In this document: positions 7,480 through 13,803 of the stretch, one piece after another
Position numbering within the stretch: the first letter of the stretch is position 1
How the letters are laid out: each line of letters opens with the position of its first letter
NCBI GenBank assembly: GCA_934645175.1
Contig: CAKUDE010000037.1
Location: 1 to 19,662, forward strand
Direction: 5' to 3'
Length of the DNA: 19,662 nucleotides
Source: an uncultured Oscillospiraceae bacterium
GTDB taxonomy: Bacteria > Bacillota > Clostridia > Oscillospirales > Oscillospiraceae
Made by a program: the position numbers and the translations under genes
Notes under the pieces: generated by a model
Database searches by the model: none
The model's input: the letters and a program-made list of their open reading frames with translations, nothing else
What the model was told of the DNA's origin: nothing

Positions 7480-8400
7480 TTACAGCTTACCGATTTCCTT
7501 GAGGATGGACAGCGTGACATCCATTTCCTCTTTCGTTGCCGGAGCGAGCGGCAGACGTGCCGGCCCGAGCTTGATGCCGGTAACGGCCTCGATTGCCGGA
7601 CGCAGGATAGAGTTCGGCAGGATACGGCCGTTCTGACCGGTGGACTTGCAGAAGCGGTACATCGGAACGAACAGCTCCTTGGCCTTTTCGTTGTCACCCT
7701 CGGCAAATGCCTTGAAGATAGCACGGACATCATGACCGAAGATATGAGAACCGCCGGAAACAAGCCCCTTGGCACCCTGCACAATCGTCGGCAGCAGCAT
7801 CACGTCGTCTCCGTTGTAAACGGCAAACTTCGGATCGACCTTTTCGGTCGCGAGGATGAAGTCCGTGACCTGCGTGGGGTTGACGCCGGCCTCGTCCTTC
7901 ACGGCCACGATGTTCTTAATTGCGGCCAGCTTGCCGACGGTCTCAGGCTCCATGTTTACACCGACAAAGATCGGAATGTTGTAGAGCATAATGTTGATCT
8001 CGGGAACGCTCTCGGCAATCTTCTTGAAGTGCAGGTAAATGCCCTCCTGCGTAGGCTTATTATAGAAGGGGCAAACAATGAGCGCCAGCTCGATGCCGAG
8101 CTTTGCGGCTTCCTTCGTCAGTGCAATGGTCTCCTTGGTAGAGGCGCAGCCGGTGCCGGCGATGACGGGCTTGCGTCCCGCAGCAGCCTTCACGGCAGTC
8201 TGCATCAGCTTCACGCGCTCGTCGAAGGTCAGCAGGCTGGCTTCGCCGGTGGTGCCGGTGACGATCAGGCTGTCGCAGACGTCGTTCTCGATGACGTAAT
8301 CGATCAGCTTTGCGTAATTGTCATAGTTGACTTCTTCATTTCCGTCATAAGGGGTAATCAGCGGAAGCAGAATCTGTCCGTACTTTTCTTCAAAGCTCAT
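7480..8400 (-). CDS. DapA/NAL-superfamily class I aldolase (not a canonical DHDPS)
   Basis: This is a (beta/alpha)8 Schiff-base lyase of 306 residues in the dihydrodipicolinate synthase/N-acetylneuraminate lyase superfamily. Visible are G-T-T-G-E (49-53), P-F-Y-N-K-P-T-Q-E-G (112-121), Tyr141 in L-Y-N-I-P, and the Schiff-base Lys169 in A-V-K-D-E-A-G. True DapA carries an Arg after Y-N-V-P that binds the aspartate-semialdehyde carboxylate. Here the sequence is Y-N-I-P-I-F-V-G with no Arg, which argues for a 2-keto-acid aldolase or dehydratase. The ATG at 8400 has AGGAGG nine bases upstream, so a longer reading frame upstream is not used. It is the first gene of the minus-strand operon, directly upstream of the binding protein. 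Its position points to catabolism of the imported compound rather than lysine biosynthesis. Confidence 0.9.
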   Translation of the reverse strand: MSFEEKYGQILLPLITPYDGNEEVNYDNYAKLIDYVIENDVCDSLIVTGTTGEASLLTFDERVKLMQTAVKAAAGRKPVIAGTGCASTKETIALTKEAAKLGIELALIVCPFYNKPTQEGIYLHFKKIAESVPEINIMLYNIPIFVGVNMEPETVGKLAAIKNIVAVKDEAGVNPTQVTDFILATEKVDPKFAVYNGDDVMLLPTIVQGAKGLVSGGSHIFGHDVRAIFKAFAEGDNEKAKELFVPMYRFCKSTGQNGRILPNSILRPAIEAVTGIKLGPARLPLAPATKEEMDVTLSILKEIGKL

Positions 8401-8443
8401 GGGTGTTTTCCTCCTGTATTTGCAATTCATTATGAGAGCTTTG

Positions 8444-8480
8444 CGGCAACCGTGTGAAAAAAGCACATAACGGTTCGCCG
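8444..8480 (-). promoter_or_regulatory. Stem-loop in the 5' leader of the aldolase-transporter operon
   Basis: CGGC, AACCG and TGTG pair with their complements across 8444-8480, with a single-base bulge, a 3-nt bulge and a 7-nt A/U-rich loop. It lies inside the predicted leader, about 44 nt before the aldolase ATG. No U-tract follows on the minus strand, so it is not an obvious terminator. It could stabilise the mRNA or be part of a leader regulator. Confidence 0.5.
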
Positions 8481-8495
8481 TCGATTGCGGGGCTC

Positions 8496-8512
8496 GATTG
8501 TATGATGTCGTA
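8496..8512. promoter_or_regulatory. Operator-like 17-bp repeat, copy 1
   Basis: GATTGTATGATGTCGTA is found here and, identically, at 8685-8701. It contains an imperfect dyad centred on TG (TATGAT with GTCGTA). It lies just downstream of the predicted start of the minus-strand operon, where a repressor would block elongation or clearance. The FCD regulator is the likely binder, by inference. Confidence 0.65.
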
Positions 8513-8530
8513 TGTCCCGTCGATGGTTCA

Positions 8531-8559
8531 AGGATAGCAGAACGGTTGAAAAATGTCAA
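8531..8559 (-). promoter_or_regulatory. Promoter of the aldolase-transporter operon
   Basis: On the minus strand: TTGACA (8554-8559), 17-bp spacer, TATCCT (8531-8536). The start is expected near 8524, giving a leader of about 125 nt. The -10 is poor while the -35 is perfect, which fits a regulated promoter. Confidence 0.65.
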
Positions 8560-8564
8560 CCGTT
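8541..8564. promoter_or_regulatory. 9-bp inverted repeat over the -35 of the minus promoter
   Basis: AACGGTTGA (8541-8549) and TCAACCGTT (8556-8564) are exact complements with a 6-bp spacer. The repeat covers the -35 hexamer of the aldolase-transporter promoter. It is upstream of the transcription start, so it acts as DNA rather than RNA: probably an operator for a second regulator. Confidence 0.55.
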
Positions 8565-8653
8565 TACGCGAACAAAACGCATTTTTGTTTCTATGCACAA
8601 AAATATCGCGTGGAATTTGTCAAAATCGACAGGTCTTGGGCGGAATTTTTCCC

Positions 8654-8682
8654 TTGACAATTTGCGACAGTGGCGGTATCCT
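8654..8682 (+). promoter_or_regulatory. Promoter of the plus-strand catabolic operon
   Basis: TTGACA (8654-8659), 17-bp spacer, TATCCT (8677-8682). Hexamers and spacing are identical to those of the divergent minus promoter. The start is expected near 8689, inside operator copy 2, which leaves a leader of about 54 nt before the first ATG. Confidence 0.7.
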
Positions 8683-8684
8683 AA

Positions 8685-8701
8685 GATTGTATGATGTCGT
8701 A
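8685..8701. promoter_or_regulatory. Operator-like 17-bp repeat, copy 2
   Basis: This is an identical copy of 8496-8512, in the same orientation and 189 bp away. It starts three bases after the -10 and covers the expected transcription start of the plus operon, a classic repressor position. Confidence 0.68.
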
Positions 8702-8742
8702 ACATCCCACGCAAGATGAACACTGAAAGGAAGACTGCACCA

Positions 8743-9633
8743 ATGTCTCTGCCCATTGAAAAAATCACCGGCATGATCCCGCCGGTTATCACCACCTTCC
8801 GTGAAGACGGCTCCATCGACGAAGGTCGCATCATCAGGGAGATGGATTACGTTCTCGATGCGGGTGTTCACGGTCTGAGTGTCTCCGGCAGCACCGGCGA
8901 AGGCCCCACACTGCGCGACGAAGAGCTTCGCGAGCTGATCGGTATCGCCCGCAGCCGCGTCAAGCCCGGTCAGCCCGTTGTCTGCGGCATTATGCGCACC
9001 TGCACGCGTGACGCCGTGCGCGCCGGTCTTGTTGCCCGCGAAGCGGGAGCGGACGCCATCATGGTCACGCCGACGGCTTACAACGTCCTTGTCCCCGACG
9101 AGGAGGGTATGTTCCAATTCTATTCCACCATTTCCAAAGAAGTCGGCCTGCCCGTCATCATCTATAATGTCATTCCACAGAACACCATTCAACCCCGCCT
9201 GTTCCACCGTCTGCTAGACGAAACCGAGTTCGTGCGCGGAATTAAGCAAAGCGTCGGCGGTGTTCCGGCTCTGTATGCAATGAAGATGGAAGTCGGCGAC
9301 CGCGGTATGCTCTACGCGGCAACGGACGATATGCTTGCTACCTGCTTTGACCTCGGCGCCAACGGCGCTATCTCGGCTGTCCTGGCCGTCTTCCCGAAGC
9401 AGTGCGTTGCCATGTGGGACGCAAGTCAACGCGGCGATCATGCCGCGGCGCGCGCCATTCAGGACAAGCTGTATTTTGCCTGGCAGTGCATTGCAGGCAA
9501 CCAGTTCCCCATCCGTCTGAAGTACGCGCTGAGCGTCATGGGGCGCGACCCCGGCTTCTGCCGCAGCCCCATCGTCCATCTCTCCGAAGAGGAAAAGCGC
9601 AGCATCGAAAAGGCTTTCGAGCATCTGAAATAA
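8743..9633 (+). CDS. DapA/NAL-superfamily class I aldolase, second paralogue
   Basis: This 296-residue Schiff-base lyase is the first gene of the plus operon. It has G-S-T-G-E-G (49-54), Tyr141 in I-I-Y-N-V-I-P, and Schiff-base Lys168 in G-I-K-Q-S-V-G-G. G-S-T-G-E is closer to N-acetylneuraminate lyase and sugar-acid aldolases or dehydratases than to the G-T-T-G-E of DapA, and the Arg after Y-N-V-P that marks DapA is missing. The ATG at 8743 is chosen because AAAGGAAG ends nine bases upstream; an in-frame ATG at 8716 would overlap that ribosome site and add nine non-family residues. It is clearly distinct from the other two superfamily members in the window, so this is not a recent duplication. 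The likely substrate is a 2-keto-3-deoxy acid or related compound. Confidence 0.9.
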   Translation: MSLPIEKITGMIPPVITTFREDGSIDEGRIIREMDYVLDAGVHGLSVSGSTGEGPTLRDEELRELIGIARSRVKPGQPVVCGIMRTCTRDAVRAGLVAREAGADAIMVTPTAYNVLVPDEEGMFQFYSTISKEVGLPVIIYNVIPQNTIQPRLFHRLLDETEFVRGIKQSVGGVPALYAMKMEVGDRGMLYAATDDMLATCFDLGANGAISAVLAVFPKQCVAMWDASQRGDHAAARAIQDKLYFAWQCIAGNQFPIRLKYALSVMGRDPGFCRSPIVHLSEEEKRSIEKAFEHLK

Positions 9634-9682
9634 TAAAAAATAATAAAATCGAAATACATAATCTTTTAAGGAGGAAATCCAA

Positions 9683-10516
9683 ATGAATGATCCCCTGTTC
9701 AGCGTAAAGGACAAGATCTGTATCGTTACCGGCGGTATGGGACAGATCGGCAAGAACTTTGTTCAGGAGCTTTATAAGCGCGAAGCAAAGGTCGCCGTGT
9801 TCACCTCTCACGTCACCCCGGAGCGTGTGGAAAAAACCTTCCCCGCTGCAGAGTATGACTACGACCGTCTGCGTGTCTATGCCGTGGACATCAATAAAAA
9901 GGAAACCATCAACGCAGCGCTTGACCAGATGCAGGAGCTCTGGGGCGACGCACCGGACGTTCTGGTGAACAACGCCGGTATCGATACCCAGCCCAGCGCA
10001 CCCCCCGAGGTTTCCGGCCCCTTTGAGAACTTCCCGGAGGAGGTTTTCCGCGAAGTCGTAGACGTCAACCTCGTCGGTACCTTCCTGTGCTGCCAGGCGG
10101 TCGGCGCCCGTATGGTCGCCGCGCATAAGGGCGGCTCCATCATCAACATCGGTTCCATTTACGGCATGGTCTCCCCCATTCAGGACATCTACGCCTATAA
10201 AAAGGAACGCACCGGCGTGCCCTTCATCAAGCCCGTCGCTTATTCCGCCGCAAAGTCCGGCGTCTATAACCTGACCCGCTACCTCGCCACCTATTGGGGC
10301 AAGAGCGGCATCCGCGTCAACACCCTGACGCCCGCAGGCGTCTGGCGCAACACACAGGACGAAACCTTCATCAAGAATTTTACCGAACGGATGCCGATGG
10401 GCAGAATGTCGCAGGAAAACGAATACAACGGCTCGCTGATCTTCCTGGCCTCGCAGGCATCGTCCTTCATGACCGGCTCCAACCTCGTCGTTGACGGCGG
10501 GTGGACGGCATGGTAA
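9683..10516 (+). CDS. Short-chain dehydrogenase/reductase (SDR)
   Basis: This classical SDR of 277 residues is probably an NAD(P)-dependent sugar or sugar-acid oxidoreductase. The cofactor motif is T-G-G-M-G-Q-I-G (residues 16-23), N-N-A-G follows, and the catalytic triad is seen as Ser in I-N-I-G-S-I-Y-G and Y-S-A-A-K. The C-terminal stretch M-T-G-S-N-L-V-V-D-G-G-W is standard. The region from the active-site Tyr onward (L-T-R-Y-L-A-T-Y-W) resembles SDRs annotated as gluconate 5-dehydrogenase-like or PtmA-like. A strong AAGGAGG lies eight bases before the ATG. Its stop overlaps the start of the NanA-like gene by 7 bases, so the two are translationally coupled. It may reduce a keto-sugar or oxidise a hydroxyl before aldol cleavage; the step is unknown. 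Confidence 0.92.
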   Translation: MNDPLFSVKDKICIVTGGMGQIGKNFVQELYKREAKVAVFTSHVTPERVEKTFPAAEYDYDRLRVYAVDINKKETINAALDQMQELWGDAPDVLVNNAGIDTQPSAPPEVSGPFENFPEEVFREVVDVNLVGTFLCCQAVGARMVAAHKGGSIINIGSIYGMVSPIQDIYAYKKERTGVPFIKPVAYSAAKSGVYNLTRYLATYWGKSGIRVNTLTPAGVWRNTQDETFIKNFTERMPMGRMSQENEYNGSLIFLASQASSFMTGSNLVVDGGWTAW

Positions 10517-11400
10517 TCGACCATCTGAAGCGGATCTATTCCGCACTGATCCTTCCGACCAGCGCCGATGAGAGCGTCAACTACGACGCTCTGCGGCGGC
10601 TGGTAAAAATGCAGCTCTCCGACGGCGTAGAGGGCTTCTATTGCTGCGGCTCCTCCGGCGAAGGCCTTCTGCTGACAATTGCCGAGCGAAAGCGCATTGT
10701 TGAGACCGTGCTCGACGAAGTCGCGGGACAGGTGCCCGTCATTGCGCACATCGGCACAATCCGTACCGCCGATGTCATTGAGCTTGCAAAGCACGCCGAA
10801 GCCGCCGGCTGCGCCGCCATTTCCATGATCCCGCCCTATTACTACAAATTTACCATGGACGAGATCTGCGGCTACTATGAGGACACCATCGCCGCCGTGC
10901 CGGATATGCCCGTGATTCTCTACAACATTCCGCAGTTCACCGGCATCGAGTTCAGCAAGCAGAACGCTTCCCGACTGCTCGACAATCCGAACATCGTCGG
11001 CATCAAGCATACCTCGACCAATCTCTACAGTCTGGAACGGATGGCCACAGCTTACCCGGACAAGCTCATCATCAACGGCTTCGACGAACAGTACCTCGCC
11101 GCGCTCAGCGTCGGCGCCAACGCAACGGTCAGCACCACAGCAAACCTCTTTGCCCCGCTGTTCGTTGCCATCCGCAAAGCCTACGCCGAGCGGCGCATGG
11201 CGGATGCCCGCGATTTGCAGCGTCAGCTCAACGACCGTGTTGAGGCGCTGGTCGGCGCAAGCATCTTCCCGGCCACGAAATACGGCTGCACTTTGCGCGG
11301 AGTGGACTGCGGTGCGTGCCGCAAGCCCTTTGCTCCGCTCACACGGGAAGCAAGGCAGGTCGTCGAACAACTGATTGCAACCCCCTATTGTATGAAGTGA
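10510..11400 (+). CDS. N-acetylneuraminate lyase-like (NanA subfamily) aldolase
   Basis: This 296-residue class I aldolase is the one of the three superfamily members closest to NanA. Tyr138 (L-Y-N-I-P-Q-F-T-G) and Schiff-base Lys166 (G-I-K-H-T-S-T-N-L-Y-S-L-E-R-M) sit one residue off E. coli NanA Tyr137 and Lys165, and the T-S-x-N-L-Y-x-L-E-R stretch is a hallmark of sialate lyases. G-S-S-G-E-G occupies 47-52. These enzymes cleave a ulosonic acid to pyruvate and an aldose, and relaxed members accept Kdn or Kdo. The ATG at 10510 overlaps the SDR stop and is preceded by GGGTGG; a GTG three codons upstream is less likely. No NanE or NagB partner for sialic acid is nearby. Instead a pentose-type kinase, isomerase and mutarotase follow, which favours a product such as D-arabinose. 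The substrate is inference. Confidence 0.9.
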   Translation: MVIDHLKRIYSALILPTSADESVNYDALRRLVKMQLSDGVEGFYCCGSSGEGLLLTIAERKRIVETVLDEVAGQVPVIAHIGTIRTADVIELAKHAEAAGCAAISMIPPYYYKFTMDEICGYYEDTIAAVPDMPVILYNIPQFTGIEFSKQNASRLLDNPNIVGIKHTSTNLYSLERMATAYPDKLIINGFDEQYLAALSVGANATVSTTANLFAPLFVAIRKAYAERRMADARDLQRQLNDRVEALVGASIFPATKYGCTLRGVDCGACRKPFAPLTREARQVVEQLIATPYCMK

Positions 11401-11409
11401 GGCGGCGCC

Positions 11410-12180
11410 ATGAAAAACCGTTTTCGCGAGCTGCTCGCCTCCGGACGTTTCCTGCTCGGTACGCACATCTGCGCCTGCGACAGCTCTCTGACCGAGGCTG
11501 CCGGGCTGTGCGGCTTTGACTACCTCTGGATCGACACCGAGCATACCGCTATCGACTATGCCGTTTTGCAGCGGCATCTGATCGCCGCCCGGGCAGCGAA
11601 TACCGCCGCCATCGTCCGCATCCCCTGGAACGACGACATTTTGGCCAAGCGCGTGCTGGAGCAGGGGCCTGACGGGATTATCATCCCCATGATCTGCTCC
11701 GCCGAGGAGGCACGCCGCGCCGTGGCTGCCTGCCGTTACCCACCTGCGGGCACGCGCGGCTACGGTCCGCTGCGTGCGTCGGACTACGGACTTGTCGGCT
11801 GCACGGAGTTTGCCGTGCGGCAGCCGCCGGTCATCGTTCTGCAGATCGAACACCGCCGCGCCGTGGAAAACATCGACGCCATTCTGGATACCGAAGGCTT
11901 CGACGCCGTTGTGTTCGGCCCGTGCGATTTGTCCGGCTCTCTCGGCAGGCTCGGTGCACTGGATGATGCCGAGCTGCGCGGCATGATCGATCTTGTGCTG
12001 GAAAAGTGCCGCGAACGTGGCATTCCCGCAGGCGTTTCGCTCGGCCTTGCACCGGCGCAGACCTTGCTCGACTGGAAGGCGCGCGGCGTCCGCTTCCTGT
12101 CTACCGGCAATGAGTACAACTTCATGCAGCAGGGCGCCGCGCTCCTGCGGCAGATTTTCCCCAAGGAGGCAGAGAAATGA
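11410..12180 (+). CDS. HpcH/HpaI-family class II pyruvate aldolase
   Basis: This metal-dependent aldolase has 256 residues and cleaves 4-hydroxy-2-oxo acids to pyruvate and an aldehyde. Residues equivalent to HpaI are present: His45 in D-T-E-H, Arg70 in V-R-I-P, metal ligands Glu147 in L-Q-I-E and Asp173 in G-P-C-D-L-S-G-S-L-G, and the loop G-T-R-G-Y-G-P. Related enzymes are HpaI, GarL (5-keto-4-deoxy-glucarate) and RhmA (2-keto-3-deoxy-rhamnonate). It starts nine bases after the preceding stop with GAGGCGG upstream and overlaps the kinase gene by ATGA. It adds a fourth pyruvate aldolase of unrelated mechanism to the island, possibly for a different side-chain length or for an oxidised (aldaric-type) substrate. 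Confidence 0.92.
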   Translation: MKNRFRELLASGRFLLGTHICACDSSLTEAAGLCGFDYLWIDTEHTAIDYAVLQRHLIAARAANTAAIVRIPWNDDILAKRVLEQGPDGIIIPMICSAEEARRAVAACRYPPAGTRGYGPLRASDYGLVGCTEFAVRQPPVIVLQIEHRRAVENIDAILDTEGFDAVVFGPCDLSGSLGRLGALDDAELRGMIDLVLEKCRERGIPAGVSLGLAPAQTLLDWKARGVRFLSTGNEYNFMQQGAALLRQIFPKEAEK

Positions 12181-13184
12181 ATCGCAAACCGAGAATCCTG
12201 ATCGTCGGCAGCTTTGTGATGGATCAGATTGCCACAACCGCCGTATTCCCCAGGCAGGGGCAAACGGTACTGGGGCAGTCCTTCCGAAAAGCCCCCGGCG
12301 GAAAGGGCGCAAATCAAGCCGTTCAGGCCGCGCGTCTCGGCGCGCAGGTGACTATGGTCGGCAAGCTCGGTCATGACGCCAACGGCGAGGAGATGCTCCG
12401 CGTCTGCCGCGAGGCCGGAATCGACACCTCTCACGTTCTGTATGACTCCGAAGCGGCTTCCGGCTGCGCCGTGATCATTCTGGAAACTCGCCCCGGTGAG
12501 TCCACACAAAACCGCATCCTTGTAATCCCCGGGGCGAATATGACCATCACTCCCGATGAAGTCGCCTTCCTGAAGGACGAAATCTCGCAGTATGACCTCG
12601 TAATTCTTCAGCTTGAAATTCCGATGGAGGTCAATATCGCCGTGGCGCAGTATGCGCACGACGCAGGCGTACCGGTCATGCTCAACCCCGCCCCCAGCGC
12701 TCCCCTGCCCGAACGGCTTTTGGCGTACCTGAGCTACCTCTCACCGAATGAACACGAGGCGCAGGACCTGTGCGGTGTTCCCATCCGCCGCGGTGAGAAC
12801 GGGCTTGACCACGGCGACGTACGCGCCGCCGCAGCGGCATTGATGGAAAAAGGCGTAAAAAACGTTCTGATTACACTCGGTGATGACGGCGCCGCGCTTT
12901 GCACCGGTACGCAGCTTGTTCACAGCCCGTGCTGTACGGGCATCACGGCCGTGGATCCTACCGCCGCAGGCGACTCCTTCGTCGCCGCCTTCTGCGTCGG
13001 TACCGCCTGCGGCTGGGTGCCGGAGGATGCGCTGCGCTTTGCCAACCATACCGCCGCACTGACCGTTTCGGCTATGGGCGCCATGCCCTCTCTGCCGAAG
13101 CTCGAAGCCGTAGAGACGCTGATGCGCGACCGCGGCGCGGCAATCCCGGACACTTCGCTTCTGAAACAGGAGGCTTCATTATGA
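12177..13184 (+). CDS. PfkB-family sugar kinase, ribokinase type
   Basis: This ATP-dependent kinase has 335 residues, slightly longer than the usual 300-310 because of a C-terminal tail. The N-terminal substrate motif is G-G-K-G-A-N-Q-A (41-48) and the C-terminal PfkB signature is D-P-T-A-A-G-D-S-F with catalytic Asp266. Both are closest to ribokinase, which phosphorylates the 5-OH of pentofuranoses. AAGGAGG lies seven bases before the ATG. The gene overlaps its neighbours on both sides by ATGA. With an RbsD/FucU mutarotase and a KdsD-like isomerase next to it, phosphorylation of D-arabinose or another pentose at C5 is the simplest reading. A 2-keto-3-deoxy acid kinase role is an alternative, but the G-G-K-G-A-N motif favours a ribokinase-like substrate. 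Confidence 0.92.
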   Translation: MNRKPRILIVGSFVMDQIATTAVFPRQGQTVLGQSFRKAPGGKGANQAVQAARLGAQVTMVGKLGHDANGEEMLRVCREAGIDTSHVLYDSEAASGCAVIILETRPGESTQNRILVIPGANMTITPDEVAFLKDEISQYDLVILQLEIPMEVNIAVAQYAHDAGVPVMLNPAPSAPLPERLLAYLSYLSPNEHEAQDLCGVPIRRGENGLDHGDVRAAAAALMEKGVKNVLITLGDDGAALCTGTQLVHSPCCTGITAVDPTAAGDSFVAAFCVGTACGWVPEDALRFANHTAALTVSAMGAMPSLPKLEAVETLMRDRGAAIPDTSLLKQEASL

Positions 13185-13801
13185 ATCAAACCGAACAACA
13201 CGCGTTGGAAACCTTTGTCGCCACCGCCAAAACCGGCGTGACACAGTTTCTCGACGCCCTCGACACCGCGCAGCTCGATGCCGCGGCAAGCCTCATTCTG
13301 GAGGCCAAGTCGCGCGGAAATCGTCTGCATATCTCCGGAATCGGCAAGCCTGCACATCTGGCCGGCTATATGGCCTCGCTGCTGTCCTCAACCGGTACGC
13401 CCTGCTATTTCCTGCACGGCACCGAAGCCGTCCACGGCTCCTGCGGTCAGCTCGTTCCGGGCGATGTAGTGATCTTCATCTCCAACAGTGGCGAAACTGC
13501 CGAAATGCGTTCTACCGTCCTGGCCGTAAAAAACAACGGCTGCGCCGTCATCGGCGTAACCGGCAATAATGATTCTTGGCTCGCGCACGAAAGTGCGGTA
13601 CATATTTTCGCGGGCGTTTCCGCCGAGGGCGGCCCGCTTAACCGCGCGCCGAGGATGTCCATCCTTGCCGAAACGCTGGTGCTTCAGGCGCTGAGCGTGA
13701 TTTTACAGGCGCAGGCAAACGTCACGCCGCAACAGTACGTCAAGTGGCATCCGGGTGGAAAGCTCGGTCAGCTCCGCGCCGACGAACAGACGGGAGGCTA
13801 A
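13181..13801 (+). CDS. SIS-domain sugar-phosphate isomerase, KdsD-like without CBS domains
   Basis: This aldose-ketose isomerase of the SIS fold has 206 residues. It aligns closely to the catalytic domain of E. coli arabinose-5-phosphate isomerase (KdsD): G-I-G-K (Lys56), A-V-H-G (His85), S-N-S-G-E-T-A-E (Glu108) and W-H-P-G-G (His190) correspond to KdsD Lys59, His88, Glu111 and His193, all with a constant offset of three. The tandem CBS domains of KdsD are absent; the protein ends just after the HPGG helix. The expected reaction is arabinose 5-phosphate to ribulose 5-phosphate. In Gram-negatives this feeds Kdo synthesis, but here it lies between a sugar kinase and a mutarotase, so a catabolic direction is more likely. 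AGGAGG lies eight bases upstream of the ATG, which overlaps the kinase stop. Another phosphosugar isomerase function is possible. Confidence 0.9.
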   Translation: MNQTEQHALETFVATAKTGVTQFLDALDTAQLDAAASLILEAKSRGNRLHISGIGKPAHLAGYMASLLSSTGTPCYFLHGTEAVHGSCGQLVPGDVVIFISNSGETAEMRSTVLAVKNNGCAVIGVTGNNDSWLAHESAVHIFAGVSAEGGPLNRAPRMSILAETLVLQALSVILQAQANVTPQQYVKWHPGGKLGQLRADEQTGG

Positions 13802-13803
13802 AT

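Larger units (their letters stand above)
8401..8742. promoter_or_regulatory. Divergent control region between the two catabolic operons
   Basis: This 342-bp gap holds no convincing gene. It contains one promoter for each operon, two exact copies of a 17-bp operator-like sequence, a 9-bp inverted repeat over the minus promoter -35, a smaller AACAAAA/TTTTGTT inverted repeat (8571-8577 and 8583-8589), and a stem-loop in the minus-strand leader. Each main element is listed separately. Confidence 0.85.

Noticed and set aside
7480..8400. Lysine-biosynthetic dapA
   Set aside because: The substrate-binding Arg after Y-N-x-P is missing and the gene heads a transporter operon; a catabolic aldolase fits better.
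6394..8457. Plus-strand open frame of 687 codons opposite the binding protein and aldolase
   Set aside because: It is antisense to two well-supported genes, has no ribosome site or family motifs, and its composition is that of a reversed coding strand.
8554..8569. CcpA cre-like site in the divergent region
   Set aside because: The best match to the cre consensus needs an extra base and breaks the conserved A-A before C-G; the 9-bp inverted repeat explains the symmetry better.
10501..11400. Classical sialic acid (nan) operon
   Set aside because: No NanE epimerase, ManNAc kinase, NagA or NagB is in the window; the partner genes point to a pentose product instead.
10291..12312. Minus-strand open frame of 673 codons opposite the SDR, lyase and HpaI genes
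   Set aside because: Antisense shadow of GC-rich genes with clear catalytic motifs; no promoter or ribosome site.
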